Source of the DNA: Papaver somniferum
Taxonomy: Eukaryota; Streptophyta; Magnoliopsida; Ranunculales; Papaveraceae
Length of the DNA stretch: 64,000 nt
NCBI RefSeq assembly: GCF_003573695.1
Contig: NC_039364.1
Coordinates: 238,184,777 to 238,248,776 of the forward strand
Direction: 5' to 3'
Each line of letters starts with the position of its first letter. The first letter of the stretch is position 1. Positions 45,554 through 56,110 of this stretch are shown piece after piece. The translations under genes and the position numbers were made by a program. Under the pieces are notes generated by a model. That model saw only the letters and a list, made by a program, of their open reading frames with translations, had not been told where the DNA came from and did no database searches.

Positions 45554-46990
45554 TTACTCACTACAAGTGACCTTTGGATTATCATGAAAGAGATCGCTTT
45601 TAGAACCTTTCACATCCAATTCCATTTTTCCAAAAAACTTATTAAGTTCCAACATCATGAATACTGCCTTATCCATAGTCATGGAATTTTCTGGAAGATC
45701 ATTCCTTTTCACACTCAAAGCATCATTGGCTTTCTTTGGTACCCACTTCTGAGTGCGTTTACGAACAACCGGAACCTTCTTCTCATTACTCTCTTCTAGA
45801 ATTCTCGGAAGAGAATTGGATTGACTATTCTTTTGCAAGTTAGTCTTTCTCCAATTGGGAGCATCGGATCTTGTCTTCGTCTTTACGAAGTTATCCTTTT
45901 TATAACTATTACGATTGTGAAAAGGATTCATATGACGTTTATAGGCAAAACTAGGATTATCACAGCACTGATTCCTTTGCCTAAAGGTTGGATAGTTACA
46001 ACCTGTAACGTTAAGGGGATTAGTCTTAACATATGATATTGGTTTCACAACTTCTTGTGATGCCCAAACAAGAACATCATGAAGTTTCTCATTCCTTATA
46101 CGGAAACGACATCTCCTTTCCAGGTGACCTTTATTTCCGCAGTAGTGGCAAACATAAGGAATGTTCTTACCTCGATCCGTGTGTGCTGACTTTGGAGGTT
46201 GATATACTTTTCTCTTTCGAACTTTAACTTCCGGTGAAGGTATTTCACTTTTACCATCAGTGGAAACCTTTTGATGAGAAGAATCACTATCCTTGACAAA
46301 TGTTACTTCTTTTCTAATACATGGAGCATCTATTCCCTTATAGCCCAATCCTCGTGTATCACGATGATTTTTACTTGCTCCTAGCATAGTGGTTAATTTG
46401 CTTGAACTAGTATTGAACTTTTTCAAGTCATCTTCCAACATCTTGATTTTATCAAGACCAGCAGCTAAATCAGCCTCAAGACGTTTTTCTCGAGCGAGAT
46501 GAACGCTTTCTCTGTCGTCAAAACTTGTTTGCTGGGAGTTAATCCTTGCTTCATATTCGGAAAGTTTCTCTTCCAACAAACAATACTTTTGATAGAGATT
46601 ATCACATTCAAGTGCCTTCATACGTAGGTTTTCCTCAGAATCCTTGAGGATCGATTCATTAGAACGATTCGAAACATAAACACCCCCGTAACATCTTTTC
46701 AATTTCTTGTTTTCATGACAGAGATGAGTCAGAAGAGGAGTGAAATGAGAAGTTGTCATCTTCTTATTTTCTAACGAATTCAAAACCTTCACATACTCAG
46801 ATACTTCCTCATCAACATCTCTATCAATATCTAAATCACCTTTATCAGAAAGTTCATCCAACTGTTCTTCTAGGCGTGTTTCCCAGACTTCAACAAGTTT
46901 TACATTAAGAGTGTTTAGATACTGACCTAGATGTGACAGTCCTCTCCGATGAATCCAATCTTTGAAAAACATCTGATAATTTATGAACAT
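45554..46990 (-). CDS. SIRE/Maximus-like Gag, N-terminally shortened (478 codons)
   Basis: The frame contains EVWETRLEEQLDELSD, a long coiled-coil-prone stretch (about 115-195, ending LDKIKMLEDDLKKF), then CHYCGNKGHLERRC (281-294), a CX2CX4HX4C zinc knuckle, and TQKWVPKK near 440. Knuckle followed by a WVPK motif is the pattern of Gag from SIRE-type copia elements. The expected N-terminal UBN2-type capsid domain is missing: an ATG close to the PBS (47,018, MDESISHNV) is in another frame and only about 35 codons lie upstream. It probably derives from an internal deletion and would not assemble a normal capsid alone (inference). Confidence 0.75.
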   Translation of the reverse strand: MFINYQMFFKDWIHRRGLSHLGQYLNTLNVKLVEVWETRLEEQLDELSDKGDLDIDRDVDEEVSEYVKVLNSLENKKMTTSHFTPLLTHLCHENKKLKRCYGGVYVSNRSNESILKDSEENLRMKALECDNLYQKYCLLEEKLSEYEARINSQQTSFDDRESVHLAREKRLEADLAAGLDKIKMLEDDLKKFNTSSSKLTTMLGASKNHRDTRGLGYKGIDAPCIRKEVTFVKDSDSSHQKVSTDGKSEIPSPEVKVRKRKVYQPPKSAHTDRGKNIPYVCHYCGNKGHLERRCRFRIRNEKLHDVLVWASQEVVKPISYVKTNPLNVTGCNYPTFRQRNQCCDNPSFAYKRHMNPFHNRNSYKKDNFVKTKTRSDAPNWRKTNLQKNSQSNSLPRILEESNEKKVPVVRKRTQKWVPKKANDALSVKRNDLPENSMTMDKAVFMMLELNKFFGKMELDVKGSKSDLFHDNPKVTCSE

Positions 46991-47069
46991 GTACGTTATG
47001 AGAGATAGACTCGTCCATAATCAGATCGCCACAAACACAGACTTATAAGGTCTTTAAACTTGTTTTCCT

Positions 47070-47081
47070 GCTCTGATACCA
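47070..47081 (-). other. Primer-binding site of E1 (tRNA-iMet type)
   Basis: Minus strand TGGTATCAGAGC, complementary to the 3' end of initiator tRNA-Met, 2 nt from the LTR end. This is the standard Ty1/copia PBS. Confidence 0.9.
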
Positions 47082-47083
47082 AA

Positions 47084-49415
47084 TGAAAAAGAGGGGGTAT
47101 AACAACCACACCCAATATTTCGCTTAGCAATCTGTATAGATAAAATCCAATATACTTTCAAGAGAATCAACAAGACTCAATCTTAATAAAGTATATCAAA
47201 GAGTTATATCTCTCTTTATTGATTCAATTCTTTCTCAAGCAAATAAAACTCTGTGGGTCTAATTGAATACAAGAGAATTAACTTGAACGGTACCAAAGAC
47301 CAATGTTCAAGGATCAATCAATTTCAATCAACAACCAAAGGTCGGATTTCCAATTGATTGATTCAAACGTACAACCTGTGATATTTCAATTATATAACAA
47401 AATATAATGCGGAATAGAAATAACACAGACACCAGAATTTTGTTAATGAGGAAACCGCAAATACGGAAAAACCCCGGGACTAGTCCAGATTGAACACACA
47501 CTGTATTAAGCCGCTACGACACTAGCCTCCTACAACCTAACTTCGGTCTGGACTGTAGTTGAACCCCAATCAATCTCACACGGATTCAAGGTACAGTTGC
47601 GCTCCTTACGTCTCTGATCCCAGTAGGATACTACGCACTTGATTCCCTTAGTTGATCTCACCCACAACTAAGAGTTGCTACGACCCAAAGTCGAAGAATT
47701 TAATAAACAAATTTGTATCACACAGAAAAGTCTACAAAATAGATAAATCTGTCTCCCACAGAAATACCTACAAGTTTTGTTCCGTCTTTTGATAAATCAA
47801 GGTGAACATGAACCAATTGATAACCCAGACTTATATTCCCGAAGAACAGCCTAGTATCTCACCTCACAATAATCTTAATTGAGGCGGCGAAAGAAGATAT
47901 TATGGAATCACAAACGATGAGACGAAGATGTTTGTGACTACTTTTCTATCTTTCATATTGGAGATATAAATCTCAAGCCAATCATTACGATTGTACTCAA
48001 AACGATAGAATCAACAAGATCATATCACACAACTACGAGAAAGTAGTATCGGTCTGGCTTCACAATCCCAATGAAGTCTTTAAGTCGTTAACCTATACAG
48101 TCTCAGAGAAACCTAAGGTTAAAGGACAATCGACTATAGCTTATACAACTAGTATCACACGTAAGGTGTGGGGATTAGGTTTTCCAGTTGCTAGAGTTCT
48201 CCCTTATATAGTCTTTCAAATCAGGGTTTGCAATCAATGTTAGCTTGGTAACAAAGCATTCAGTATTCACCGTTAGATGAAAACCTGATTAGATTCAAGA
48301 TAATATATTTCAACCGTTGGATCGAAAACTTATCTTGTTACACCCAAATGAAATGTACTATTTTGGATTTATGTAACCATACCCCAACATGAACATTTGT
48401 TGGTTCAACAATAGTTAACCAAATGGTTAGACATATGAGTACTTTCATGTTAACCATGTTCTTCTTCAGCATAACTAGTTCAAATTACTCAAATGAACTA
48501 GTTAGAGAGTTGTTCAATTGCAAGGAAATCTTATGTAACTACACAAGACACAATTGAAGCAAAAACGATTTGATTCACTCGAATCGATTCATGAACTATA
48601 TAGCCACGGTTTGCATTTAGCATTCCTTAATTAATATAAATGAGTTCACAAACAATCGTCTTTAGATATAACTAACTTAAGTTCTCAGACTTAGTTCGCG
48701 GAATTAAGTTCCCGGAAGGAGTTCTCAAACTCCAGCAGATTTTCTCGGGTCGAGAACTACCGCAGTTCGCGGACTGGGTTCGCGGACTAAGTTCACGGCT
48801 CTAGTTCCAGTTCTCTTGATCAACAAAGTTCGCAAACTTCGGTTCAAGGAAAAAGGACTTATACATATATGTTTTGCCACACAATGCTTATATCCATCAT
48901 TGGTTATATGATCTAAACTCTCATTTCAATCACTGAAACATTCTTAGAGGACATTTCGTCAAAAAAAGCAATTTTCAAAGTGATTGAAATGTGTCATGAC
49001 TTTCGTCACTAGGTAAAGATTAACTTGGCCAAAGCAAAAGCTTACCAACACATATTTCGAGAAATAGATACCGATTTCAACTTGGCTCGAAATAGAAAAT
49101 GTGTATAATCAAAGTCTATATAGCAAAACGACTTTTGTCTCAAAATAGGAGATAGAGTAGATAGACTTTTGAGTGATAGATAAGTTCAAGTCTCCACATA
49201 CCTTTTAGTCGATGAATATCTACCAGTTCCTTGAGTAGTCCTTCGTCTTGTATGATGATTGCCATGGAGTTCTTGAGCTCAACTACACTTTTTATCCTAG
49301 TCTGAGACTTAGCTATAGTAGACTAGAAATCAAGACTTATAGTTTTGATCACTAACATTGACAAACATGCTTGAGATAGCAACGCATGCTAGTTCGACCA
49401 AGCAATACTCTAACA
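47084..49415 (-). repeat. 5' LTR of E1 (2332 bp)
   Basis: TGAAAAAGAGGG on + to ...CTCTAACA. Contains TTCGCGGACT repeats (48,680-48,850). Confidence 0.88.
48202..48210 (-). promoter_or_regulatory. TATA box of the E1 LTR
   Basis: Minus strand TATATAAGG, followed by GAGAACTCTAGC; the same sequence is conserved in the E2 5' LTR. Confidence 0.55.
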
Positions 49416-49420
49416 ACCCA

Positions 49421-50065
49421 AGGAACTGTTGTTACAAGTTTTTCAAAGAACTTTAAAGAGACACAAGATAATTTGTGTTCCTGATTTCTTCGTTTGCAAC
49501 TTAAAAAGAACATTCTCTGCAGATAATATTTAGTACTGCACAGGGAAACTCTTTTGATAAAAAGAGACATCCTAACTTTCTCACAAAGAGGGCAATACCA
49601 TTATCTTGAGAAGGTGTATCAAGATTTGATTGATGAAATGAGTCAAGTTCTGAGATGAAACTGACTGATAGATGAGGTTTAGATACTTCTTGTACTATAT
49701 CCAGTTATGGGATACATGGAAGAGGAGTATTATTCTCACTAATAAGAAGATCAATGTCAACCAACATGAAGATTATTCATCATAACTTGATTTAGATTAT
49801 CAAGAGATTCTTGCTCTTTATGGAGGTAAAACTCAACATCAAGAGATAAGCTCTCAAGCTTATTTTCAAGCCCTGAAAACACTTCAAGGAATTTTAAACG
49901 TGGACGGGGTAGATAGAATTTCTTCTACAAATTTTATTAAATGAGTCATGGAAGAGAATTCTGAAATCCCTGGATCTGGTGGTGCGTTTATTGAGATAAC
50001 ACTTATGTCCATAGATTCAGATTGCTACAAACACAGACTTATGAGGTCTTAAACGTGTTTGCCTT
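49421..50065 (-). pseudogene. Degenerate 5' coding remnant of E2
   Basis: On the minus strand an ATG near 50,010 opens MDISVISINAPPDPGI and a stop follows after about 40 codons; FSGLENKLESLSLDVEF continues in another frame. It is interrupted by E1. The segment probably derives from the start of gag but is too short and broken to classify. Confidence 0.45.
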
Positions 50066-50076
50066 ATCTGATACCA
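50066..50076 (-). other. Primer-binding site of E2 (tRNA-iMet type, diverged)
   Basis: Minus strand TGGTATCAGAT, with the GC of the consensus changed, 2 nt from the LTR. Confidence 0.8.
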
Positions 50077-50078
50077 AT

Positions 50079-52547
50079 TGAAAAAGCATGGGTCTAACAA
50101 CCACACCCAATATTTTGTTTAGGAAATCTGTATGAACTAACTCCAATATATTTCCAAGAGAAGATAGTCAGACTCCATCAAGGAAAATACATCCAAGAGT
50201 TATATCTCAATTTCTCAAATCAATCTGCAATCAAACATATAGAAATTTGTGAGCCGGATAAATATGAGAAACAACTTGGATGGTACCAAAGACCAATACC
50301 CAAGCTTCAATTAATTTCAATCAACAACCAAAGGTTGGATTTACCAATTAATTGAACTACGCACAACCTGTGATATTTCAATTATATAAACAAATATAAT
50401 GCAGAAAAGAAATAACACAAACACCGAAAGTTTTCTTAACGAGGAAACCACAAATGCAGAAAAACCACGAGACCTCGTCCAGATTTGAACACCACACTGT
50501 ATTAAGCTGCTACAGGCTCTAGCCTACTACAAGTTAACTGCAGACTGGAATGTAGTTAATCCTTAACCAATCTCACACTGATTAAGGTACAGTCGCGTTT
50601 CTTACGCCTTTGAATCCCAACAGGACTCTATGCACTTGATTCCCTTAGCGGATCTCACCCCAACTAAGAGTTGCTATGACCCAAAGTCGAAGACTTGATA
50701 AACAAATTTGTCTCACACAAAAAAGTCTATTGAATAGATAAATCTGTCTCCAAAAGAAATACTTATGAGTTTTTTGTTTCGTCTTTTGATGAATCAAGGT
50801 GAACATGAACCAATTGATACACCATACTTATATTCCCAACAAACATCCTAGTAATGTCAATCACCTCACAATAACTTAACCGTATGGTAGCGGAACAAGA
50901 TTTTGTGGAATCACAAAGAATGAGACAAAGAGCTTTGTGATTACTTTTTTTATATTACCTATCAGAGACTAAATCTCGAGAAAATCTTAGATAATATAGT
51001 ACAATATACGATAAAACAAAGTAAGATCAGAATACGCAACTACAGAGAAAATAGTTGGGTCTGGCTTCAGAATCTCAATGAAGTTTTCAAGTTGTTAACC
51101 TGTAATGGTTTTAGAAAAACCTAGGTTAAAGAAGAATAAACTCTAGTCGCAACTAATATCACACAGGAGGTGTGGGGATTAGGTTTCCCAGTTGCTAGAG
51201 TTCCCCCTTATATAGTCTTCAAATAAGGGTTTGCACTCAATGTTACCTTGATAACAAAGCATTCAATATTCACCGTTAGATGAAAACCTGATTAGATTCA
51301 AGCTAATATCTTTCAACCGTTAGATTGTCTTAGCTTGTTACACATAAATGAAATGTACCATCATTTAGATATAGGTAACCGTACCTAAACGTGTTCACTT
51401 AGTTGGCTCAACAATAGTTAACCGAAGTTAGCCATATGAACACTTTCATATCAACCTTGTTCATCTTAATCACAACTAGTTCAAATGACTCAAATGAAAC
51501 TAGTTATAGAGTTGTTCAATTGTTTATATTCTCATAGAAGTATACAAGACACGATTGAAACAACATCGGTTTTGATTCACTCGAATCAATTCTTTAAAAT
51601 TATAGCAACGGTTTGCAAAGATTGCATTCCTTATTATATAAATGTATTTGTTCATGAGTATGTAAACATATTTAACCGATTTTAGAAACTTAACCCACTC
51701 ATGTATGCAAACGGGTACGCATACCTAAGTTCCAAGACTCGGTCTTGTTCGCCTGTATGCAAACGCGTATGCATACTGTCGTTCATGACCGAACTCAGTT
51801 GAAATTAGTATGCATACGGGTATGCATACTATAGTTCCCGAACTTCAACTGTTGAATCAGTATGCATACGGGTATGCATACTAAATTCCCGTACTTGGAA
51901 TACACTTCCAACAATTAGCATACAAGTATGCATATTATTCTAAACTCCCATTTTAATCATTGAAACATTCTTAGAAGACGGTAATAGCTGTCTCACACAA
52001 ACTATTAGCTTCAAAGCAATTTTCAAGTAATCAAACGATCATTACGAAATATTCCGAGTATACATCAAATGACTGTCTCACACAAATCATATAAGATGCT
52101 AACAAGAGATTTTCACATGATCACCTTTTGACTTTTGTCAAGAATAAAAGATGAACTTGGTTAAAGTGAAAGCTTACCAACACATATTTCGAGAAATATG
52201 TAAGCGAGTTAAACTCAGCTCGAAATATCAAATGTGTATAAAGTAAAGTCTATATAGCTATATGACTTTTGTCTCAATAGGAGATAGAATAGAAATAGAC
52301 TTCTGAGTGATAGATGAGTTCAAGTCTCCACATACCTTTTGTTTATGAAGTTCAACAAGCTCCCCTAAGTAGTTCTTCGTCTTCAATCGATGAACGCCGT
52401 GAAGTCTAAAGCTCAACTACACATTCTATCCTAATCCGAGATATATCTAGTAGACTAGAAATCAAGACTTATATTTTTGAAAATTAAACTTGACAAACAG
52501 GCTTGAGATGGCAACGTTTGCGAGTTCGACCGAGCAGTGCTCTAACA
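50079..52547 (-). repeat. 5' LTR of E2 (2469 bp)
   Basis: TGAAAAAGCATGG on + to ...GCTCTAACA, next to TSD ATTAG. The region 51,700-51,930 holds repeated TATGCAAACGGGTACGCAT and two perfect palindromes (see findings). Confidence 0.9.
51206..51214 (-). promoter_or_regulatory. TATA box of the E2 5' LTR
   Basis: Minus strand TATATAAGG, same context as 48202-48210. Confidence 0.55.
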
Positions 52548-53012
52548 ATTAGTAATTGAGAGATTGCGGAAAACGGTGATGAAGCCCATCCGGACTACAT
52601 ATGGTATTACATGCAATGGTCACATCCTTTTTTTGTGCGCATAGATAACTTCCAAGTTCCACCCTAGAAAAACCCTCCCGTTCCAACTCTTACAGAGGCA
52701 CTACCTACAATTGTCGGACTTGAGAAGACCGTTGGATTGCTAGTAAGTATTGTTAATTGCTTAGTCATTTAATGTATACATAATCTTATATATATATACA
52801 TATACTAATTATGTGTTGGATGTATGAAACTAGCAGCGCCGTCTTGGAAAGTTGAGGAAGATGTTTGGTTGCAAGAACGAGAAAGGAGAGGTGTTATCCC
52901 CTAAAAAATGAAGGAAGTTGAGGAAAAGCTTGATAAAATGGAAGACCCTAATGCAAAAGCTTTATTCGTGGAAATGAGGAAGGTGGTCTCCAAGAAGCAA
53001 AAGACCAAGTGA

Positions 53013-53699
53013 TATAAGATTTGTATTTGTGTTTCTTCATTTGGATGGTTGTTGTTACGTATTGAACAACTTGGAACTTGTTTTTGTTTCTAACTCATGA
53101 TGAACTCTTTAGGTGTTTGGTTTACTTTTGGTTTGTGGTAGCTGGACTAAGAACATTTAAGCACAATTCAGTGGTTTAGTTTATGTTGAACATGTTTAGA
53201 TTTTTAGAAAAAAGTCATTTTTTAAGTTTTCTTAACACAATTGTATATGTTCCGGCGTTGTAAATTCACTACATTTCAATGACGACAACAGTGCCGGCAT
53301 AAAGATATTTTCTAAAACTATGTCGTTAAGTAAAGTTGAAAGTCACCACATTTACTGGATAAAATTTGGACTGTGCCAGCAAATATTTATTGATTCCATT
53401 ATTGCAGTCTGATTTTATTTAAACTTGGGGAATTTTGCAGAAAATCGACATGGTAAATAAGATATACGTCAATGCAGGCATTCTGTGTACCCTTTAGAAA
53501 TTTAGGTTTTCAAAATACCGGCATTGGGTTGGATAAAATTACAATGCAGGCTTTCTATGATTATAAATGAGTTACGAATGCACTTTTTATTTAATTCCTA
53601 GATAATCTATTACATTAAATTTGAAAGAATAACTTTAAATTAAAACATACTAAAAAACATGGGAATGGAGTATTTTTTGTTTTAAAGATGATCTCCTAT
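53013..53699. repeat. Spacer with palindrome modules between the PMD and GRF genes
   Basis: From about 53,250 to 53,590 there are CCGGCGTTGTAAATTC, GTGCCGGCATAA, ATGCAGGCATTCTG and CCGGCATTGGGTTGG words in alternating orientation, diverged copies of the element's motif. There is no gene. Confidence 0.6.
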
Positions 53700-54256
53700 T
53701 TAGTATCCCTTTTCAACAATCACGACACCTTTGAGCCTTTCGCGAATATCATCGAAGACATTGTCTGGAAGCTCAGTGTCAAGGATCATCTTCATTGGTT
53801 CATCTTCTCTTTCAACATATTCTTTTTCCTTCATATAACACCCATCACCCCCATCAATAGACTTGCATTGGTCCTTGTGTTTTTCTCTTGATTCCGATAG
53901 TGCAAAAACTTTGTCTAACCATTGAAACTCTTCGCATTTTGGGTGATTCAAACACCTTAGAAACATTCTTCCATTTTCAACATCACCAGTTTTTGCAATC
54001 CAAAACTGGCTTGTCCCATCACAATTTCTACACTTCGATAAATAAAAGGACAATCCATGGCTAAATGAGAAGGTGACTTAGAAATTTGACAGTTGCAATG
54101 ATGACTCTGTAAGACAAGATTATATTAGTGATACGTCCTAGTAGAGAAGATTTTAACTGTCCATTTAGTATTAGTAATGGTGAGTCTACTTACTTTGCAA
54201 GTAGAGCTTGATGGTGGTTTGCAAATAGAGCTAGTTGATGAATCGCCATCGCTTAT
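53700..54256 (-). pseudogene. Small GRF-type zinc-finger gene of the MULE
   Basis: The exon at 53700-54106 encodes CRNCDGTSQFWIAKTGDVEN, then GRMFLRC, CEEFQWLD: a CX2C...C...C zinc finger with the FxWxD-type end of GRF fingers, followed by an acidic tail. A Ser-rich first exon (54194-54256, SDGDSSTSS) is joined by plausible splice sites (GTAAGT / TTACAG). Its start codon reads ATA where ATG would fit, and the frames of the two exons do not join without a one-base shift, so I call it a pseudogene. A TATA-like TATATAAT lies upstream on the minus strand (54369-54377). GRF fingers bind nucleic acid; the role in the transposon is unknown. Confidence 0.6.
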
Positions 54257-54419
54257 GAAGCTCGAACCGTGCTTGCTTGATCTATTTTTTGACGCTTACG
54301 TTCTTGAGAGAAGGAATTTTGTTATTTGTTGGGTGTTTTCAATATATTTTTCCAAGGGAATGGGGGGTATTATATAGAATGAAGATCCCACGGTCATATT
54401 TTTCAAAAATCTAGTCGTT

Positions 54420-54640
54420 ACTTTTTGAATTTCCCTTATGCCGGCATGGACGTATTTATAGTATTTATGCCAGATTTCTTGCCGGTGATGTAAGTTGGTA
54501 TGGAAAGAATGCCGGCATTAGCTGCAGAATGGGCCCAATTTCTATATAAAATAAATCAGGTACCAGCATGGATGTTGGATACTATTCAATACCGGCAGCT
54601 GCTACCGGCGTTCGATCTGCATTAACTTCAGAGCCGGCGT
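54420..54640. repeat. Palindrome modules between the GRF and transposase genes
   Basis: ATGCCGGCATGGACG, TTGCCGGTGATG, AATGCCGGCATTAGC, AATACCGGCAGC and TACCGGCG occur within 220 bp, the same family as in the introns of this element. Confidence 0.7.
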
Positions 54641-55369
54641 ATGTGATTTCAAAAAAAGTAGTTGTTGAGTAATTTCTATATATAAAGAGAGCTAATACTT
54701 TAGTTTCAGAATAATGAAATGATTCTCGTTCACAAACGCAAAAACAATTGTTCTCTTCTTAAGAAATCCTTCGCACTTTTGCCACTTTGGTGTATATGTT
54801 TCTTGGACGGTGGGGGTAAAATAATGAACAACAAAATTAAATATATCTCCTACTATATGCCCACAAACCGACATTAATTTTCATCCAATATTGAGTAAGA
54901 ATGAACTTCACCTCGTTCTCGAGCCCTAACACCTGAGCATACAACCTATCAAACCCTTCTTCATCACCAAGCAATTTCTCATAAAAGCTCTTCTTATTAA
55001 TAAGTTGGGCGTCCATCCTCGTTCTAGCATATCGGCATGGTGTCATTTCTTTACTAACCTCCGTCTCAAAGATTCCTAAGTTTTTGGTAACAACATGATA
55101 ACCACAATTTCCATCTCCATCGACATTGTCCGTATATACAATATGCTCTCGCGAATAATCTCGGGAAGTTGCATTATGTACGACTCTATTTTGGTATGGT
55201 AACTTCTAGTGGGTCTACATGTTTTGGGATCCTTATACATCTTCATATTACCAATTTGTAGCTTTATTATCTCCAATACATCCTCTACACACTCTAGACT
55301 TTCAATTGTTTGAATATGTGATGCGAGTGCGTACTTTCTTGGCCTATACCTTCGCTTTGGAACCGAAAC

Positions 55370-56110
55370 TACATCAACTTTGGTCGTGCCCACTGAGTTG
55401 TCACCATCTTGTTGTTGTTGACTAGATATGAGTCGATTTCCTTTGCTATCACTTATCTTTGGTACGGCTTCGGAATTTTCACCTTGTTGTGCTTGACTTG
55501 ATGTAGGTTCCTTATTCGGCCTTCCCTTTTTGTTTACCACCGCCACTCCATAAACTATGGATGTGCCTTCGGAATGATCACCTTGATGTTCTTTGTCACT
55601 TGTTATCGATACCTTCGTCAGCCTACCCCATTTCTTTGCAACCGGCTCTCCATCAACTATGGTTGTGGCTTCAGAATGCTCACCTTGTTGGTCTTGGTCC
55701 ATTGATGTTGGTACCTTCGTCGGCCTACCCCTTTTCTTTGGAACCTCCGTTCCATCAACTCTAGGTTTGGAATCTGCATCCTCGGCTTGTTGTTCTTGTT
55801 CACTCGATGTGGGTACCTTCTTCGGCCTACCACTTTTCTTTGGAACCTCCGCTCCATTTACTTTTGGTGTGGATACGGAATCCGCCGTTTTTTTTGACTT
55901 GATAACGATTCCTTCCTCGGCATACCCCTTTTGTTTAGAACTGGCGCTTCGGCGAACCTTGTTTCCGAAATCTCATATGTGTTTGGATCTCGTTTCTTAT
56001 GCGCGTCAAGTTCACATTCACATTGACTCATTTCTTTCAATTTTTTACTTTGTCTTCTCCTTGTTGTTTTGGTTTGTGGTCTACCGGGAGGATCTCCCTT
56101 TGTTGGTTCT
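55370..56110 (-). repeat. Array of AT-hook-like repeats in the transposase gene
   Basis: Minus-strand reading gives PPGRPQTK, RGMPRK, KKSGRPKKVPTSSEQEQQ, KKRGRPTKVPTSMDQDQQ, KKWGRLTK, NKKGRPNKEPTSSQAQQG and RRYRPRK. Units in the better copies are about 42 residues (126 bp) apart. GRP flanked by basic residues is the AT-hook core that binds the minor groove of A/T-rich DNA. Confidence 0.75.

Larger units (their letters stand above)
40923..49415 (-). mobile_element. E1: SIRE-like Ty1/copia element without pol, nested in E2, TSD ACCCA
   Basis: ACCCA lies directly left (40918-40922) and right (49416-49420) of the element. The LTRs (40923 to about 43,140 and 47084-49415) share a block of repeated TTCGCGGACT/AAGTTC words absent from the E2 LTRs, which confirms the pairing. 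The tRNA-iMet PBS adjoins the right LTR, so it runs on the minus strand. The interior (about 3.9 kb) holds a gag-type ORF but no pol. It interrupts the interior of E2, so it inserted later. Confidence 0.92.
35937..52547 (-). mobile_element. E2: SIRE-like Ty1/copia element without pol, minus strand, TSD ATTAG
   Basis: The LTR at 35937-37872 and the LTR at 50079-52547 share the GCATACGGGTATGCATAC motif block and flank 3.7 kb of own internal sequence, which is itself split by E1. ATTAG precedes 35937 (35932-35936) and follows 52547 (52548-52552), and it lies within the PMD reading frame. The tRNA-iMet-type PBS places the 5' LTR on the right. The internal part has a degenerate 5' coding remnant and one ORF of another family, but no protease, integrase or RT. 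Confidence 0.9.
34202..53012 (+). pseudogene. Plant mobile domain (PMD) gene, interrupted by a retrotransposon
   Basis: PMD proteins (MAIL1/MAIN-like in plants) are often carried by transposons; their biochemical role is unclear. Exon 1 (34202-34374) is Lys/Ser-rich then Glu-rich. The PMD core starts near 34,792 (ERYHGETDTMHFPFG) and continues through GLRVNGKSV and DASGNRVSANHLQYLDPLEE to YSWGSVVMAHL, with an intron at about 35,351-35,452. It then runs on with VWAYEHFP and FHPKGHVMADFRRVMRQLGY to 35936. After the 16.6-kb insertion it resumes at 52553 with HPDYIWYYMQWSHPFF and ends with a charged final exon (about 52,836-53,012, ...KKQKTK). Lesions: frameshift near 34,850, stops in exon 1 and after the insertion, and the insertion itself. 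Confidence 0.85.

Noticed and set aside
45554..46990. Host CCHC zinc-knuckle RNA-binding protein
   Set aside because: It lies just inside a copia LTR and PBS, and the knuckle plus WVPK pattern is that of SIRE-type Gag.
34202..53012. PMD gene as a host MAIN/MAIL1 gene
   Set aside because: It lies inside inverted termini with a transposase gene, is broken in several places and is split by retrotransposons.
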